Shown: positions 8,226 to 16,657, numbered from the stretch's first letter. The stretch: DNA of 58,212 bases from Gammaproteobacteria bacterium (GCA_028817405.1 JAPPPS010000015.1:1-58212), one strand, 5' to 3'. Notes: generated from the letters alone by a model not told the origin. Program-made: numbers and translations.

Positions 8226-9412
8226 CGCCCGGCTCCGGCCCCGGCCCCGCCCCCGGCCCCGGCCCCGCCATCTTCCCCCGGCGGCGGCAGCGCCGGCAGA
8301 ATCCGCAGCGCGCCCAACAGCAGCAGCAGCGCCGTTGCCGCGCCGCCGAGGCCGAGCAAAAATTCCGGCAGCGACGGCGTATACGGCGCGACTTCGCCGA
8401 GCGCGCCGGCGACCCGGCGGCCGGGGAAAATCGGCATCGGCAACGCCTGCCCGCCGATGATGATGACGGACAGATGCGCGAGGCCGCCGCCGATGACTAA
8501 CGCGGCCGCGGCGCGCAAGTGACGGCCGCGGCGCGCCAGCAACGCCAACGGCAACGCGCCGCCGAGTAGCGCCTGCGCCCAGAACATGACGGTGTAGAGG
8601 CCGCCGCTGAGCAGCACAAAACGCGCGAAGTCGGCGCGCGCCGGGTCGTATAGATTGACCAGGTGCAGCGCCGCGGTGAGCGCGAGTTGCGCGGCGATGA
8701 ACCACGCCAACAACCGCGCTTGATGCGCGCGCGCCGCGGCATCGATGTCACCGTGCCATCTGCTTAACGCCGCGGCCGTGAGCGCAAACGCCGCGCCGCC
8801 CAAGGCCAGCGCCATGGCGATGAAAAGCGGGAGCAAAATCGCCGCGTGGTAGCCGGGCCGCGCCACCAACACGCCGAAAATCGCGCCGCTGCCGGTGGTT
8901 AACACGATGCGCCAGATGAGCGCCAGCGCCGCGGTGATGCGCAAGCGGCGCGCCGCCGGCGGGGTGAAAAGCGCGTGCAGATACGCGGCCGCCAGGCCGA
9001 TGAAGCCGGCGTAGAGAATGAGATTCCACGCGAACACCGAGGTGAAGTTGTAATGGGTGAGCGCGATGATGAGGCGGTCCGGGCGGCCGAGGTCCAAGAG
9101 GAGAATCAGCAGCCCGCCGGTGAGCAGGGCCGCGGCCAGCAACGCCGACAACCGCGCCAGCGGCCGGTACGCCGGCGCGCCGAAAACCGAGGCCATGGAG
9201 GCCGCGTTCAGCGCGCCGGACGCCGCCAAAATCAACGCCAGCGCGAACACATGCGGCGCGCCCCACACCACGCTGTTGTTCATGCCGGTGATGTGGTGGC
9301 CCGCGACGTCCATCCGATGCGCGGCGACGGCGCCGAGCGCGGCCAACGTTGCCAGGCCGGCCAGCGCGAGGCGGTAACTGCGGCGGGCCGGTTTTAGGGG
9401 GTGGAAACGCAT
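8222..9412 (-). CDS. dsrP: DsrP, NrfD/PsrC-like membrane subunit of DsrMKJOP
   Basis: A 396-residue polytopic membrane protein of the NrfD/PsrC family, with about ten transmembrane segments. In the DsrMKJOP complex it is the quinone-interacting anchor for the periplasmic parts DsrJ and DsrO. The order dsrO-dsrP-dsrN and the short gap of three bases to dsrO fit this. The last 20 or so residues are a Gly-Ala run made by CCCCGG-like repeats (8225-8275), outside the conserved membrane core. The stop overlaps the dsrN start (ATGA). I saw no frame break. Confidence 0.88.
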   Translation of the reverse strand: MRFHPLKPARRSYRLALAGLATLAALGAVAAHRMDVAGHHITGMNNSVVWGAPHVFALALILAASGALNAASMASVFGAPAYRPLARLSALLAAALLTGGLLILLLDLGRPDRLIIALTHYNFTSVFAWNLILYAGFIGLAAAYLHALFTPPAARRLRITAALALIWRIVLTTGSGAIFGVLVARPGYHAAILLPLFIAMALALGGAAFALTAAALSRWHGDIDAAARAHQARLLAWFIAAQLALTAALHLVNLYDPARADFARFVLLSGGLYTVMFWAQALLGGALPLALLARRGRHLRAAAALVIGGGLAHLSVIIIGGQALPMPIFPGRRVAGALGEVAPYTPSLPEFLLGLGGAATALLLLLGALRILPALPPPGEDGGAGAGGGAGAGAGR

Positions 9413-9415
9413 GCG

Positions 9416-10351
9416 TCACAGATTCTGGTAACGCACGCCGGTGTTCAGGTTGAGGTCGGCGCGGAGTTGGCGGGCCGGGGCGGCGCGCAGGCGGCCGGCG
9501 ATGGCGCTTTGCGGGTCATTCATGTCGCCGAAAAGCAGCGCGCCGGCGCCGCAGTTGTCGGGGTTGCGGCCGGTATGGTCACTGTCACCGTCGATGCGCG
9601 TGTTACCTTCGGCGACGGTGTTGTTACCGTCGCCGTTGTTATCGTCACCGTCACCGGCGTTGTTACCGTCACCGTCACCGCGATTGCATGCTTCGACGCA
9701 GGCCGGCGTACGCGCTTGGTCGATGCGGTGCACGCATAAAGTGCAGCCTTCGACGGTGCCTTTGCCGCGCGGCGACCAGGGCTTTTGCGCGAACAAGTTT
9801 TCATGCACGAACGCGCGCGCTTGGTATGGGCAGGCGATGACGCAGTAGCGGCAGCCGATGCAAGTGTGTTTGTCGACCAACACGATGCCGTCGGCGCGGC
9901 GGAACGAGGCGCCGGTCGGGCAGACATCGACGCACGGCGGATGTTCGCAGTGCTGGCAGAGCAACGGCAGCGAGGTGATGCGGCCGGCGTTTTCGTTGTC
10001 GCCATCATCGTCGCTGTTGTCGCCGCTGTTGTCGCCATCGCCATCGCCGGTGAGCGTGACTTTGCGAATCCATTGCGGGTCGGTCTCCGGGCGGGCGGTG
10101 ACGGCCAGGCCATGTTCAGCGTTGCAAGCGCGCACGCAGGCATCGCAATCCACCGCGCATTTGTCGGTGTCGATGAGCAGTCCCCAGCGGGTTTCATCTG
10201 TGACCGGCTGCGCGTCGGTGGCGTTGGATGCGGCGGCGGTGGCCCATTCAATTAAGCGCAGGCCCGGGGCGACCGCGGCCGCGGTTGTCGATGCGGCCGC
10301 GGCCGCGAGCAATTTGCGGCGTTTGGAATTCGCGGGCGGGTTTGTGGTCAT
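9416..10351 (-). CDS. dsrO: DsrO, periplasmic iron-sulfur protein
   Basis: A 311-residue ferredoxin-like protein of the DMSO-reductase beta-subunit type. The N-terminus has KRRKLLAAAAA, a likely Tat signal of slightly atypical form, which fits export with bound clusters. Cysteine groups are CAVDCDACVRAC (about residue 65), LCQHCEHPPCVDVC (about 130), CIGCRYCVIAC (about 165) and CTLCVHR with CVEAC (about 200-220), enough for four [4Fe-4S] clusters. Two Asp-Gly-Asn inserts interrupt loops (about 97-122 and 220-260) and come from GTCACCGTC-like repeats; no cluster cysteine is lost. It is read between dsrJ and dsrP. Confidence 0.9.
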   Translation of the reverse strand: MTTNPPANSKRRKLLAAAAASTTAAAVAPGLRLIEWATAAASNATDAQPVTDETRWGLLIDTDKCAVDCDACVRACNAEHGLAVTARPETDPQWIRKVTLTGDGDGDNSGDNSDDDGDNENAGRITSLPLLCQHCEHPPCVDVCPTGASFRRADGIVLVDKHTCIGCRYCVIACPYQARAFVHENLFAQKPWSPRGKGTVEGCTLCVHRIDQARTPACVEACNRGDGDGNNAGDGDDNNGDGNNTVAEGNTRIDGDSDHTGRNPDNCGAGALLFGDMNDPQSAIAGRLRAAPARQLRADLNLNTGVRYQNL

Positions 10352-10369
10352 GATTTAAGACCGCAAAAA

Positions 10370-10440
10370 GACGCTGGATTCCGGATCGATGAAAAACATA
10401 GTCGCTGCGCTCCTTGTTTTTCTATCGTCCGGAATGACGG
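10370..10440. repeat. Dispersed palindromic repeat between dsrJ and dsrO
   Basis: An imperfect hairpin: TGGATTCCGGA at the left end pairs with TCCGGAATGACGG at the right, with a central region containing AAAAACATAG and TTTTTCTATCG arms. The ends match the repeat family at 14579, 15458, 22558 and 26129. It occupies nearly all of the 110-base gap between dsrJ and dsrO, so it could form a structure in the operon mRNA. Confidence 0.7.
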
Positions 10441-10461
10441 CCAGGGGATTCGCGGGCGCGG

Positions 10462-10866
10462 TCATGGCGCGTGGGTTTCGGGCAAGTCGCCGGCCGGCAC
10501 CGCCGCGTGGCATTCGAAGCAATCCATTTTTACGCCGGTGAATTCATGGCAGGCGTGGCAGAACTGGCCCGGCGCGTCGATGCGGATGAAAGCGCCTGGG
10601 TCACCGTCGCGGCCGCCGGCGCGCTGTGCATGGCAGGCGATGCAGCCGGTCAAACTATGTTTGCGTCCGCGGATGCCGCCGCGCACGGTCAAGTCGCGTT
10701 CGTGGTTCAAGAAATCCATGTGGTTGCGGCGCATGACTTCCAGCGGTTCGACGCAAGTTGCGCCTTTGCCGCGCGGCAGTTGCGGCATGCCGTCGGCACC
10801 GGCCGGTACGGCGATGCTGAGAATCGCGGCGACGGTCGCGCGCGAAATTAAAACCGCGCGCCTCAT
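10462..10866 (-). CDS. dsrJ: DsrJ, periplasmic triheme cytochrome c
   Basis: A 134-residue c-type cytochrome with a signal peptide (residues 1-25) and three CxxCH haem sites: CIACH (75-79), CHACH (103-107) and CFECH (116-120). Cys38 in GATCVEPLEVMRRNHM sits where DsrJ of sulfur oxidisers has the unusual cysteine ligand of one haem; that ligand assignment is family knowledge. DsrJ exchanges electrons with DsrO and possibly oxidises a sulfur carrier in the periplasm. The ATG at 10866 overlaps the dsrL stop by four bases, which also decides the start against a longer open frame inside dsrL. Confidence 0.92.
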   Translation of the reverse strand: MRRAVLISRATVAAILSIAVPAGADGMPQLPRGKGATCVEPLEVMRRNHMDFLNHERDLTVRGGIRGRKHSLTGCIACHAQRAGGRDGDPGAFIRIDAPGQFCHACHEFTGVKMDCFECHAAVPAGDLPETHAP

Positions 10867-13055
10867 TCCCCCAACCCCATGTCGATATAGCCGGTCGGAC
10901 ACACTTCGGCGCAGATGTGGCAGCCGATGCAACGCTCGTAATCGGTGTCGACATATCGGCCGAACGCGGCGCGCTCTTTGCCGACTTTGAACACCGCTTT
11001 TTGCGGGCAATAAACCACGCAGTTGTCGCACTCAAAACACATGCCGCAACTCATACAGCGGCCGGCCTCTTCGCGCGCCGCCTCGGCGTCCAAGCCGGCG
11101 CGGCGTTCGTCAAAATGCTCCAGCACTTGCCCGGCGTCCGGCCCGGTGCGCGCGCGCCGGGCGCGCGGCGCGTGGCCGAAGTGGCCGAGGAAGAGTTGGT
11201 CGGAAGCGATGACTTCATGGCGACTGCGGTCTTCGTAGTTATGCACCGCGAAGGCCGCGGCATCGCTGCCGCGGTGCTGGCCCGATTCGTATGCGGTCGG
11301 CGCATGGCCGGCCTCGCGCAGTTTGTCGAGCAGGTTGAAATGATGCACATCCACTTTCGGGCGGCGCGGCGGTTTGGAATCGCCTTCACCGTCTTGCGCG
11401 AGAAACCGGTCGATGCTGTCCGCGGCGATGGAGGCCTGGCCGATGGCGGTGGTCAAGAGATGCGGGCGGATGATGTCGCCGGCCGCGAAATGGCCTGGGC
11501 GGTTGGTGACGCGGTACCATGAATCCACTTCGAAGCGCGCGCCGCCGCCACCGTTACCGTTACCGTCACCGTCACCGTCGCCGCTGACCAACGCCTCCAA
11601 GCCGCGCCAGTCAACGCCTTGGCCGATGGCCGAGATAATCAAGTCGCATGCAATGTCGAATGTTTCGCCGTCCTCATCGGCCACCGGCGCGCCGTTCTCG
11701 ACTCGGCATGCGCGCATGCGCAACGCCACCGCGCGCCCGGCGTTTTCACCGTCGCCCAGCACAACTTGCACCGGCATCACGCCGTATTTAATGTCCACGC
11801 CTTCGCGCAGCGCGTCTTCGATTTCGTGTTCGGTGGCGGTCATCTGCGCGCGCGGGAACAGCGAGGTGAGGGTCACTTGCGCGCCTTCGCGGCGCGCCGC
11901 GCGGGCCGAGTCGTGCGCGACAAAACCGCCGATGACGGTCTCCGGGCGCGGCGCGCCGGCGCTGATGTTGCCGAGGCGCCGCGCCACCGACACCACATCG
12001 ATGGAGGTGTCGCCGCCGCCGACGCACACCACGCGCGCGCCGGCCGCCTGCAGTCGGCCGCGGTTGAAGGCGTCGAGAAAATCCACGCCGCTGACGCAGT
12101 TCGGCGCATCGCCGCCGGGCACCGGCAGCGCGCGCCCGGATTGGCAGCCGAGGGCCCATAACACGGCGTCGAATTCGCGCTCGAGGTCGGCGATGGATGG
12201 GCCGGCGGCGGCGGCGTCACCGGCACCGTCGGCGGCACCGTCACCGTCGCATGCACCGTCGCCGGAACCGTCACCGGCACCGGCACCGTCGCCGTCGCCG
12301 GCACCATCGCCGCCGACCCGGGTATTCATCCGCAGTTCAACCCCGCCGAGGTCCAAGATGCGCGCGATTTCGCGGTCGAGAATCGCGCGCGGCGTGCGGT
12401 AGTTGGGGATGCCGTAGCGCATCATGCCGCCGGGTTCGGCGCGCGCGTCGAACAGCACGCTGGCGTGGCCGCGCCGGCGCAGTTGGCAGGCCGCGGCCAG
12501 GCCGGCCGGGCCCGCGCCGACAATCGCCACGCGCTTTTTGCCGAGCGGCGCATCGCATGTCAACGCGTAGTTTTCCGCGGCCGCGTGGTCGCCGATGAAT
12601 TGCTCGACCGCGTTGATGCCGACAAAGTCGTCCACTTCGTTGCGGTTGCAGCCGGCCTGGCACGGCGCCGGGCAGACTCGGCCCATCACCGACGGAAACG
12701 GATTGGCGGCGGTGACGCGCTGGAACGCGTATTCGCGCCAGTCCATCTCCGCGGTCTCGGCCGCCGCCGTTGCATCCGTTGCCGTCGCCGCCGTTGCTTC
12801 TGTTGTCGCATCCGCCGCCGTCGCGGCCGCCGGCGGCTTCTCGATGCCGCGCACGATTTGCAGCCAGCCGCGCACATCCTCGCCGGACGGGCAACTGGCT
12901 TGGCACGGCGGCGTGCGGTGCACATACACCGGGCATTTGTGCGACGAGTCCTGGTTAAAAATTGCGTCGCGCCAACTCGGCCATTGATGCGCGCCGTCTT
13001 GGTAAGCGCGCAAGGTGAGCGCGGTTTGCGATTCGGTTTGGGTTTTATCCGCCAT
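10863..13055 (-). CDS. dsrL: DsrL, iron-sulfur flavoprotein NAD(P)H:acceptor oxidoreductase
   Basis: A 730-residue glutamate-synthase-small-subunit-like flavoprotein. N-terminal cysteines PCQASC and VCPAPCQAGC, a FAD site VAIVGAGPAGLAAACQL (about 174), an NAD(P) site CVGGGDTS (about 345) and a C-terminal pair of [4Fe-4S] motifs (CMSCGMCFECDNC and CIGCHICAEVC) give the DsrL architecture. In sulfur oxidation it takes electrons from DsrAB and passes them to NAD(P)+. Three inserts lengthen it: Ala-Thr (about 76-102), Gly-Asp-Ala (about 247-283) and Gly-Asp-Asn (about 492-503), all repeat-encoded. Its presence is a main reason to call the pathway oxidative. It starts one base past dsrK. Confidence 0.93.
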   Translation of the reverse strand: MADKTQTESQTALTLRAYQDGAHQWPSWRDAIFNQDSSHKCPVYVHRTPPCQASCPSGEDVRGWLQIVRGIEKPPAAATAADATTEATAATATDATAAAETAEMDWREYAFQRVTAANPFPSVMGRVCPAPCQAGCNRNEVDDFVGINAVEQFIGDHAAAENYALTCDAPLGKKRVAIVGAGPAGLAAACQLRRRGHASVLFDARAEPGGMMRYGIPNYRTPRAILDREIARILDLGGVELRMNTRVGGDGAGDGDGAGAGDGSGDGACDGDGAADGAGDAAAAGPSIADLEREFDAVLWALGCQSGRALPVPGGDAPNCVSGVDFLDAFNRGRLQAAGARVVCVGGGDTSIDVVSVARRLGNISAGAPRPETVIGGFVAHDSARAARREGAQVTLTSLFPRAQMTATEHEIEDALREGVDIKYGVMPVQVVLGDGENAGRAVALRMRACRVENGAPVADEDGETFDIACDLIISAIGQGVDWRGLEALVSGDGDGDGNGNGGGGARFEVDSWYRVTNRPGHFAAGDIIRPHLLTTAIGQASIAADSIDRFLAQDGEGDSKPPRRPKVDVHHFNLLDKLREAGHAPTAYESGQHRGSDAAAFAVHNYEDRSRHEVIASDQLFLGHFGHAPRARRARTGPDAGQVLEHFDERRAGLDAEAAREEAGRCMSCGMCFECDNCVVYCPQKAVFKVGKERAAFGRYVDTDYERCIGCHICAEVCPTGYIDMGLGE

Positions 13056-13056
13056 G

Positions 13057-14553
13057 TCAATGCGCTCCGCGGTCGAGGATTAATGCGTCGCCGACCAACT
13101 GATGCAAACTGACCACCATGTCCATGTCGAATTCATAATACGGCATGACTTTGCCGAACTGACTCTTGCAGATGGCGCAAATCGCGGCCATGTGGGTGAC
13201 GCCATGTTCGTCGATGACTTCGCGCAACGCTTGCATGCGCGGCAGCGCGCCCTTGACCCGCAACTCGACTAAGTCGTCGGTCAGTAATCCGCCGCCGCCG
13301 CCGCAGCAGTAAGTCGCCTCGCCAATCGCATCGTCGCGCATATCAACAAAATGATTGCAGCACGCGCGGATGATGTCGCGCGGCAAAATAAACTGGCCGC
13401 CGGGTACGCCGCCCATGTTGGATGCGCGCGCGACATTGCATGAGTCATGAAAGGTGATGACTTTGTCGTCGTGAATACTTTTGTCGAACGACAACGCGCC
13501 GCGGTGGATTAAGTCATGCGTCACTTCGCAGATATGCTGCGGCGCGGGGTAGTTTGGGTCGAGAAAATCGAACGGGCCGATGAGGGTGTTCCAATAACTG
13601 TATGCGACCCGCCACGCGTGGCCGCATTCGCCGACCACGATGCGTTTGACGCCGAGTTCCAACGCCGCTTCGCGCACCCGCTCGGCGACTTTTTTCATGT
13701 GCGCGTGGCTGCCGACAAACAAACCGAAGTTGGCGGCTTCCGATGCATGCGAACTTAAGGTCCATGAAATGCCGGCGCGGTGAAACACTTTGGCGTAGCC
13801 GATGAGACCGTCGACATGCGGCTCGGCGAAGAAGTCCGCGGACGGCGTGACCAGCAAAATCTCCGCGCCGTTTTCATCCAGCGGGAACGCGACCGGCGCG
13901 CCGGCATCTTCGCTCACTTCCTCGGCTAATTCTTCGAGCGTGTGCGCCAGCGCCGGCGGTTTTAAGCCGAGGTTGTTGCCGATGTCGTGCACCTTGCCGA
14001 TGATTTCGTTGGAATATTTTTGCCCGATGCCGACGCTGGCGAGAATTTCCCGCCCGGCCATGGTGACTTCCGCGGTGTCGATGCCGAACGGGCAATACAC
14101 CGAGCAGCGCCGGCACTCCGAGCATTGGTGGTAGTAGGCGTACCATTCGCGCAGCACATCCTCGGTCAAGTCCACCGCGCCGACCAACCACGGCAGCCAC
14201 CGCCCGGCGAAAGTGAAGTAGCGACGGTACACCGCGCGCAACAAATCCTGGCGCGCCACCGGCATGTTGTTCGGGTCGGCGGTGCCGAGAAAGTAATGAC
14301 ACTTGTCGGCGCATGCGCCGCACTTGACGCAGGAATCCATGAACACTTGCAGCGCGCGGCTGGAGTCCAATAATTGTTTCATCTTGGCGAGCGCTTTGTC
14401 ATGCCAGTCATCAACCAGTTCGCCGGGGAAACCAAGCGCTTGTTGATGCTCGGCTTTGGCGACAAACGGCCGGCTATGCGCCATCGCCCCCGCCCGCACC
14501 GCCGGCGTTTGCGGCGGGTTAATGACGACCGGAATGGTGAATTCGGGTTTCAT
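13057..14553 (-). CDS. dsrK: DsrK, HdrD-like iron-sulfur subunit
   Basis: A 498-residue cytoplasmic protein related to heterodisulfide reductase HdrD. Two ferredoxin-like motifs, CVKCGACADKCH (about residue 75) and CSECRRCSVYC (about 145), are followed by two cysteine-rich CCG-type domains, the second with CCGGGGGLL near residue 410. It is thought to be the site where the DsrC trisulfide or disulfide is handled at the membrane with DsrM. No low-complexity insert is visible. The gap to dsrM is 134 bases and contains a palindromic repeat. Confidence 0.93.
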   Translation of the reverse strand: MKPEFTIPVVINPPQTPAVRAGAMAHSRPFVAKAEHQQALGFPGELVDDWHDKALAKMKQLLDSSRALQVFMDSCVKCGACADKCHYFLGTADPNNMPVARQDLLRAVYRRYFTFAGRWLPWLVGAVDLTEDVLREWYAYYHQCSECRRCSVYCPFGIDTAEVTMAGREILASVGIGQKYSNEIIGKVHDIGNNLGLKPPALAHTLEELAEEVSEDAGAPVAFPLDENGAEILLVTPSADFFAEPHVDGLIGYAKVFHRAGISWTLSSHASEAANFGLFVGSHAHMKKVAERVREAALELGVKRIVVGECGHAWRVAYSYWNTLIGPFDFLDPNYPAPQHICEVTHDLIHRGALSFDKSIHDDKVITFHDSCNVARASNMGGVPGGQFILPRDIIRACCNHFVDMRDDAIGEATYCCGGGGGLLTDDLVELRVKGALPRMQALREVIDEHGVTHMAAICAICKSQFGKVMPYYEFDMDMVVSLHQLVGDALILDRGAH

Positions 14554-14578
14554 TGACTAACACGACCGGCGCGCAACG

Positions 14579-14614
14579 CCGTCATTCCCGCTGGGACGCG
14601 GGAATCCAGACGCC
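14579..14614. repeat. Palindromic repeat downstream of dsrM
   Basis: GCCGTCATTCCCGC followed by GGGACGCGGGAATCCAGACGC. TTCCCGC pairs with GCGGGAA to make a hairpin. The same sequence in inverted orientation lies at 15458-15494 on the other side of dsrM. Confidence 0.8.
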
Positions 14615-14687
14615 ACGGATGGCGAACTCGCGCCCACCCGGAAGTCCGCAAAAGAACGAGTCGCATTTTATTCATCCGCGGTTGGAT

Positions 14688-15392
14688 TCAATTCACCGCC
14701 GGCGCGTGTCGGCGGGCGCGGGAGTCGTCAACTTGGTTGCGCGTTGGGCTGAAGAACAAACCGGGCGCGTGCATGAGTTTGCTGATGGGGAAGATGAGAA
14801 ACAGCAGCGCGGCGGCGGCGAGGTGGGCAAGTAGCGCGGGGTCGGCGGGCAACGGGGCGGGGGCGAAAGCCAGCCAGCCGCGGGCGAAGTTTTTGATTGC
14901 GACGATGTCGGTGTGCCAGAAATATTTCACCGCCAAACCGCTGCCGGCGATGGCGGCGAGCAGCGCGAGGTGCAGGTGGTCGGACGGTGATGAGATGTAT
15001 CTCACGCGGTCGACGAGCAGGCGCCGCGCCCACAGGCCGGCCAGGCCGATGAGCATCGCGAAGCCGCCGTAGACGCCGGCCGGCTGCAGCCACGCCACCC
15101 AGCCCCACACCGGGTCGGTGACATAGCGCAAGTGCCGCAACAAAACCAGCAGGAGGCCGAAGTGGAACAGCCAGCCGAACAGCCAAGTCCATCGACTCGC
15201 TTTGAACAAACTTTCGAACAGCACGACTTCGCGCAGCATGCGCAGCGCCACGCCGCCGCGCGTGAACGGCGCCGGCGTGGTGGGGATTTTCAGCGGCGCG
15301 GGAGTGCGAGCGTATAAACGCGCGCGCCAAGCGACGCCGCCGATGAAGACAACGGCGGCGAGGTAGAACAGCGCGGCGAAGAAGTTGGTCAT
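14688..15392 (-). CDS. dsrM: DsrM, membrane cytochrome b subunit (NarI-like)
   Basis: A 234-residue inner-membrane protein with five or six hydrophobic segments and histidines placed as in NarI/DsrM cytochromes b (for example WLFHFGLLLVLLRHL and SDHLHLALLAAIAG). It would bind haem b and link DsrK to the quinone pool. I start at MTNFFAALFYL (15392); an ATG six codons upstream (15410) is equally open. The gene is bounded on both sides by inverted copies of a palindromic repeat, and the spacings to dsrC (109 bases) and dsrK (134 bases) are much larger than elsewhere in the operon. Confidence 0.85.
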   Translation of the reverse strand: MTNFFAALFYLAAVVFIGGVAWRARLYARTPAPLKIPTTPAPFTRGGVALRMLREVVLFESLFKASRWTWLFGWLFHFGLLLVLLRHLRYVTDPVWGWVAWLQPAGVYGGFAMLIGLAGLWARRLLVDRVRYISSPSDHLHLALLAAIAGSGLAVKYFWHTDIVAIKNFARGWLAFAPAPLPADPALLAHLAAAALLFLIFPISKLMHAPGLFFSPTRNQVDDSRARRHAPAVN

Positions 15393-15457
15393 GCGAGTCA
15401 CACGAAGCATCGCATCGGTTAGGTTGCGTTCCCCGGTTCATGGGCGATGCCGCGTGG

Positions 15458-15494
15458 CGTCTGGATTCCCGCTCAACAGACTGCGGGAATGACG
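15458..15494. repeat. Palindromic repeat upstream of dsrM
   Basis: GCGTCTGGATTCCCGC, a short loop, then GCGGGAATGACGG. This is the inverted partner of the repeat at 14579-14614; both share the flank GCGTCTGGATTCCCGC when read in matching orientation. It lies between dsrC and dsrM. Confidence 0.8.
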
Positions 15495-15501
15495 GTTAAT
15501 G

Positions 15502-15834
15502 TCAAACACACCCGGTCGGTTTCGGCAAGCCGGCGTATTTGCATGCTTGCTTGGCGGGGCCGTAGGGGAACAACTCATACAAGTATTTGCTGTTGCCCTT
15601 GTCTTTGCCTAAGCGTTTGCCGATGGCTTTGGTCAGCACGCGCACCGCGGGCGCGATTTGATATTCGTCGTAATACTCGCGCAGGAAGTTGACCACTTCC
15701 CAGTGATTTTCCGACATCTCGCAACCGTCTTGGGCGGCCATCGCTTCAGCCAACTCGGCGCTCCAGTCGCTTAAGTTGGCGAGGTAGCCTTCCTCGTCGG
15801 TCTCGTAGGTCGCGCCATTGATTTCTAATGCCAT
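15502..15834 (-). CDS. dsrC: DsrC, sulfur-carrier protein
   Basis: A 110-residue DsrC/TusE-family protein. The flexible C-terminal arm ACKYAGLPKPTGCV holds both conserved cysteines, ten residues apart, the last one penultimate, so it is a true DsrC rather than a TusE with one cysteine. DsrC accepts sulfur from DsrEFH, presents it to DsrAB and is reoxidised through DsrK. The start is supported by GGAG about eight bases upstream of ATG. A 74-base leader with repeats separates it from dsrH. Confidence 0.97.
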   Translation of the reverse strand: MALEINGATYETDEEGYLANLSDWSAELAEAMAAQDGCEMSENHWEVVNFLREYYDEYQIAPAVRVLTKAIGKRLGKDKGNSKYLYELFPYGPAKQACKYAGLPKPTGCV

Positions 15835-15852
15835 GGGGAATCTCCGGTGAAT

Positions 15853-15884
15853 GAAACGTTTCGGTTAAGAGAAGTTTCGGTTAA
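15853..15884. promoter_or_regulatory. Palindrome and direct repeats upstream of dsrC
   Basis: The leader of dsrC has a perfect 10-base palindrome GAAACGTTTC (15853-15862) and two copies of GTTTCGGTTAA (15858-15868 and 15874-15884) spaced 16 bases apart. In this otherwise tightly packed operon such a leader may hold an operator or an internal promoter for dsrC. I cannot see convincing -35/-10 boxes. Confidence 0.4.
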
Positions 15885-15908
15885 AAGTATGCGGCCCCAG
15901 CGTCGCCG

Positions 15909-16214
15909 CTAAAACCACGATTGAACTTGGTCGCAACGCGTCGCGAGTTCGACGAAGCCGCGGTAGTCGATGACTTCAACGCCGTCGATGAGTCCGGCCG
16001 GGTCGAGGCCGCGCGCTTGTAAGTCGGCGTCGATGGCGTACAGTTTGCGCGCGCGCATACCGTCTTGCAGTTGCGCGGCGAACGCGCCGCCGGCCAATGC
16101 GGCGTAGACGCCGTCTTCGATGAGCAGGATGCAACTGCCGGGCGCGGACAAGCGCAGGCAGGTGTCGAGACTGTTCTTCTCGAACGGCGATTTGTTGACG
16201 GTGTGCAGCAGCAT
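15909..16214 (-). CDS. dsrH: DsrH, sulfurtransferase subunit
   Basis: A 101-residue DsrH/TusB-family protein that completes the DsrE2F2H2 sulfurtransferase. It begins MLLHTVNKSPFEKNSLDTC; the Cys19 position is close to the conserved DsrH cysteine. It lies eight bases from dsrF. DsrEFH occurs in oxidative dsr clusters and not in classical sulfate reducers, which supports the direction of the pathway. Confidence 0.93.
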   Translation of the reverse strand: MLLHTVNKSPFEKNSLDTCLRLSAPGSCILLIEDGVYAALAGGAFAAQLQDGMRARKLYAIDADLQARGLDPAGLIDGVEVIDYRGFVELATRCDQVQSWF

Positions 16215-16222
16215 GGTCGGCG

Positions 16223-16657
16223 TTAAAAGTTCAGCAGCACATCCTGCCGTTCGATGAGGTCCGCCAGCGCGTCTTTGCCGATGATTTCAATCAGCGGTTT
16301 TTCCGCGTAGTCGTCGTCTTCGTCTTCATACATCAACGGCATTAAATCATCGGCGGTGAGTCCGCGCCGCGCCAGCGACTCGGCTTCGACATAGATTCGC
16401 TTCACTTCATAATCGCCGAGCGCGGCGAACGCGGCGGTGAAGTTTTTCAGGCCGGCGGCCGCGGTGTCCTGGCCGGTCTTGAGTTGGAACACGCCGTCGT
16501 CGATGAACGCCAGCGACACTTCCTGGTCGAAGGCCGCGCCGATGAGCGCGACTTCCAAACCCTCCTGCGCGTAGTTGCCGCCGTGCGGCGCGCGACGGTT
16601 GATGTACATGAACTTCTTGACCGCGCCCGGCGGCGCCGCAGTCGCTTCGTCCGTCAT
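16223..16657 (-). CDS. dsrF: DsrF, sulfurtransferase subunit
   Basis: A 144-residue DsrF/TusC-family protein (KKFMYINRRAPHGGNYAQEG start, then VSLAFIDDGVFQL). It lacks the catalytic cysteine of DsrE, as usual for DsrF, and has a structural role in the hexamer. It sits 13 bases after dsrE and eight before dsrH. Confidence 0.93.
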   Translation of the reverse strand: MTDEATAAPPGAVKKFMYINRRAPHGGNYAQEGLEVALIGAAFDQEVSLAFIDDGVFQLKTGQDTAAAGLKNFTAAFAALGDYEVKRIYVEAESLARRGLTADDLMPLMYEDEDDDYAEKPLIEIIGKDALADLIERQDVLLNF

